In this document: one piece after another, positions 5,807 to 6,072 of the stretch | Numbering within the stretch: position 1 is the stretch's first letter | How the letters are laid out: each line of letters begins with the position of its first letter | DNA from: an uncultured Armatimonadota bacterium | GTDB taxonomy: Bacteria; Armatimonadota; Armatimonadia; Armatimonadales; Armatimonadaceae | Reading direction: 5' to 3' | DNA: 6,072 nucleotides | Assembly: GCA_903924445.1 (NCBI GenBank) | Contig: CAIYBQ010000172.1 | Location: forward strand, 1 to 6,072 | The notes under the pieces: generated by a model | The model's input: the letters and a program-made list of their open reading frames with translations, nothing else | What the model was told of the DNA's origin: nothing | Database searches by the model: none | Made by a program: the position numbers and the translations under genes

Positions 5807-6037
5807 ATGGATTTGGGACCTCGGCGCGAACGCCAATTTCACGTACAGATCAGCGCGGCTGAGTTCATCCGCCTGCGTGATGAAAAGACAGCTGCGACTT
5901 TCTATCTTGTAAACGGTCAGACGTTTGAAGGCCAGCTCAAGTGGTTTGATGACCATGCAATGGCTGTTGTCACAAAGGAAATGGGAGAGCTTACGATCTT
6001 CCGCAGCGCGTTGATGTATATCAAGGCACATCGCTAG
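5807..6037 (+). CDS. hfq: Hfq-like RNA chaperone (Sm/LSm fold)
   Basis: The 76-residue protein resembles Hfq, the ring-forming RNA chaperone that helps small RNAs pair with mRNAs. An N-terminal helix (about 16-28, EFIRLRDEK) is followed by an Sm1 region beginning with the hallmark YLVNG (33-37), then GQLKWFD (42-48), and by an Sm2 region IFRSALMYI (64-72). Compared with E. coli Hfq, the Sm2 motif YKHA is FRSA, so the proximal-site Lys is Arg and the His is Ser; Q8 has no clear counterpart; F42 is replaced by H50; and the turn before Sm2 is two residues longer. There is no C-terminal tail. An extra basic N-terminus (PRRER, 5-9) precedes the helix. AAAGGA at 5793-5798, 8 bases upstream, fixes the start. 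Only 12 bases separate it from tpiA, so it is probably the last gene of the pgk-tpiA operon. Another small LSm-like protein is possible, but YLVNG favours Hfq. Confidence 0.8.
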   Translation: MDLGPRRERQFHVQISAAEFIRLRDEKTAATFYLVNGQTFEGQLKWFDDHAMAVVTKEMGELTIFRSALMYIKAHR

Positions 6038-6072
6038 ACTTACGGTTCATTCTGTTAAATAAAAAAACCAGC
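6038..6072. terminator. Possible left half of a terminator cut by the window edge
   Basis: After the Hfq-like gene, an A-rich tract (6057-6067, with seven A residues in a row) is followed by CCAGC at the edge. This is how the left side of a bidirectional hairpin terminator looks, but the matching GCTGG and T-tract would lie outside the window, so it cannot be confirmed. Confidence 0.25.

Noticed and set aside
5399..6031. A 210-codon open frame on the - strand over the end of tpiA and the Hfq-like gene
   Set aside because: It spans two well-supported genes, has no recognisable domain or ribosome site, and is best explained as an antisense shadow.

Overview
The window is a dense bacterial locus with every supported gene on the + strand. 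From left to right it holds the last codons of a possible upstream gene, an overlapping pair (a PQQ/WD40-like beta-propeller protein and a xylose-isomerase-like TIM-barrel enzyme), a single-gene glycolytic unit (gap), a TPMT-type SAM-dependent methyltransferase, and a tight pgk - tpiA - Hfq-like run. There is no rRNA, tRNA, CRISPR array, insertion sequence or large repeat. The longest stretch without a gene is about 150 bases (1912-2060), filled by a terminator, a promoter and a leader.

The organism cannot be named from this window. Coding G+C looks a little above one half by eye. Shine-Dalgarno sites are present before most genes, and the glycolytic genes use a narrower, expression-type codon set than the first two genes and the methyltransferase. 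The divergent Hfq, the TIM-barrel/propeller pair and an unusual insertion in triosephosphate isomerase point away from Enterobacteria and classical Firmicutes. An Armatimonadota-like or other less-studied lineage is a weak guess only.

Layout: (1) 45-1911, two genes overlapping by 20 bases, followed by a perfect 10-bp hairpin at 1937-1960. (2) A sigma70-type promoter whose -35 hexamer coincides with the short T-tract of that hairpin drives gap (2061-3077) through a leader of about 64 nt. gap ends in a strong intrinsic terminator at 3091-3133. (3) The methyltransferase (3147-3767) starts 13 bases after the terminator's T-tract and has no obvious promoter of its own. (4) A perfect TATAAT box overlaps the methyltransferase stop codon, only 8 bases before the pgk ATG, and pgk has no Shine-Dalgarno site, so a leaderless pgk transcript is predicted. 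pgk, tpiA and the Hfq-like gene follow with gaps of 14 and 12 bases and look like one transcription unit.

GapA, Pgk and TpiA are three central enzymes of lower glycolysis/gluconeogenesis, converting dihydroxyacetone phosphate and glyceraldehyde-3-phosphate to 3-phosphoglycerate. The most interesting points are the Hfq-family RNA chaperone as the last gene of a glycolytic operon, its non-canonical RNA-binding residues, the predicted leaderless pgk promoter with an adjacent dyad, and the roughly 15-residue insertion after the catalytic His of TpiA. I did not find a convincing wholly new system; these are unusual features of otherwise recognisable genes.
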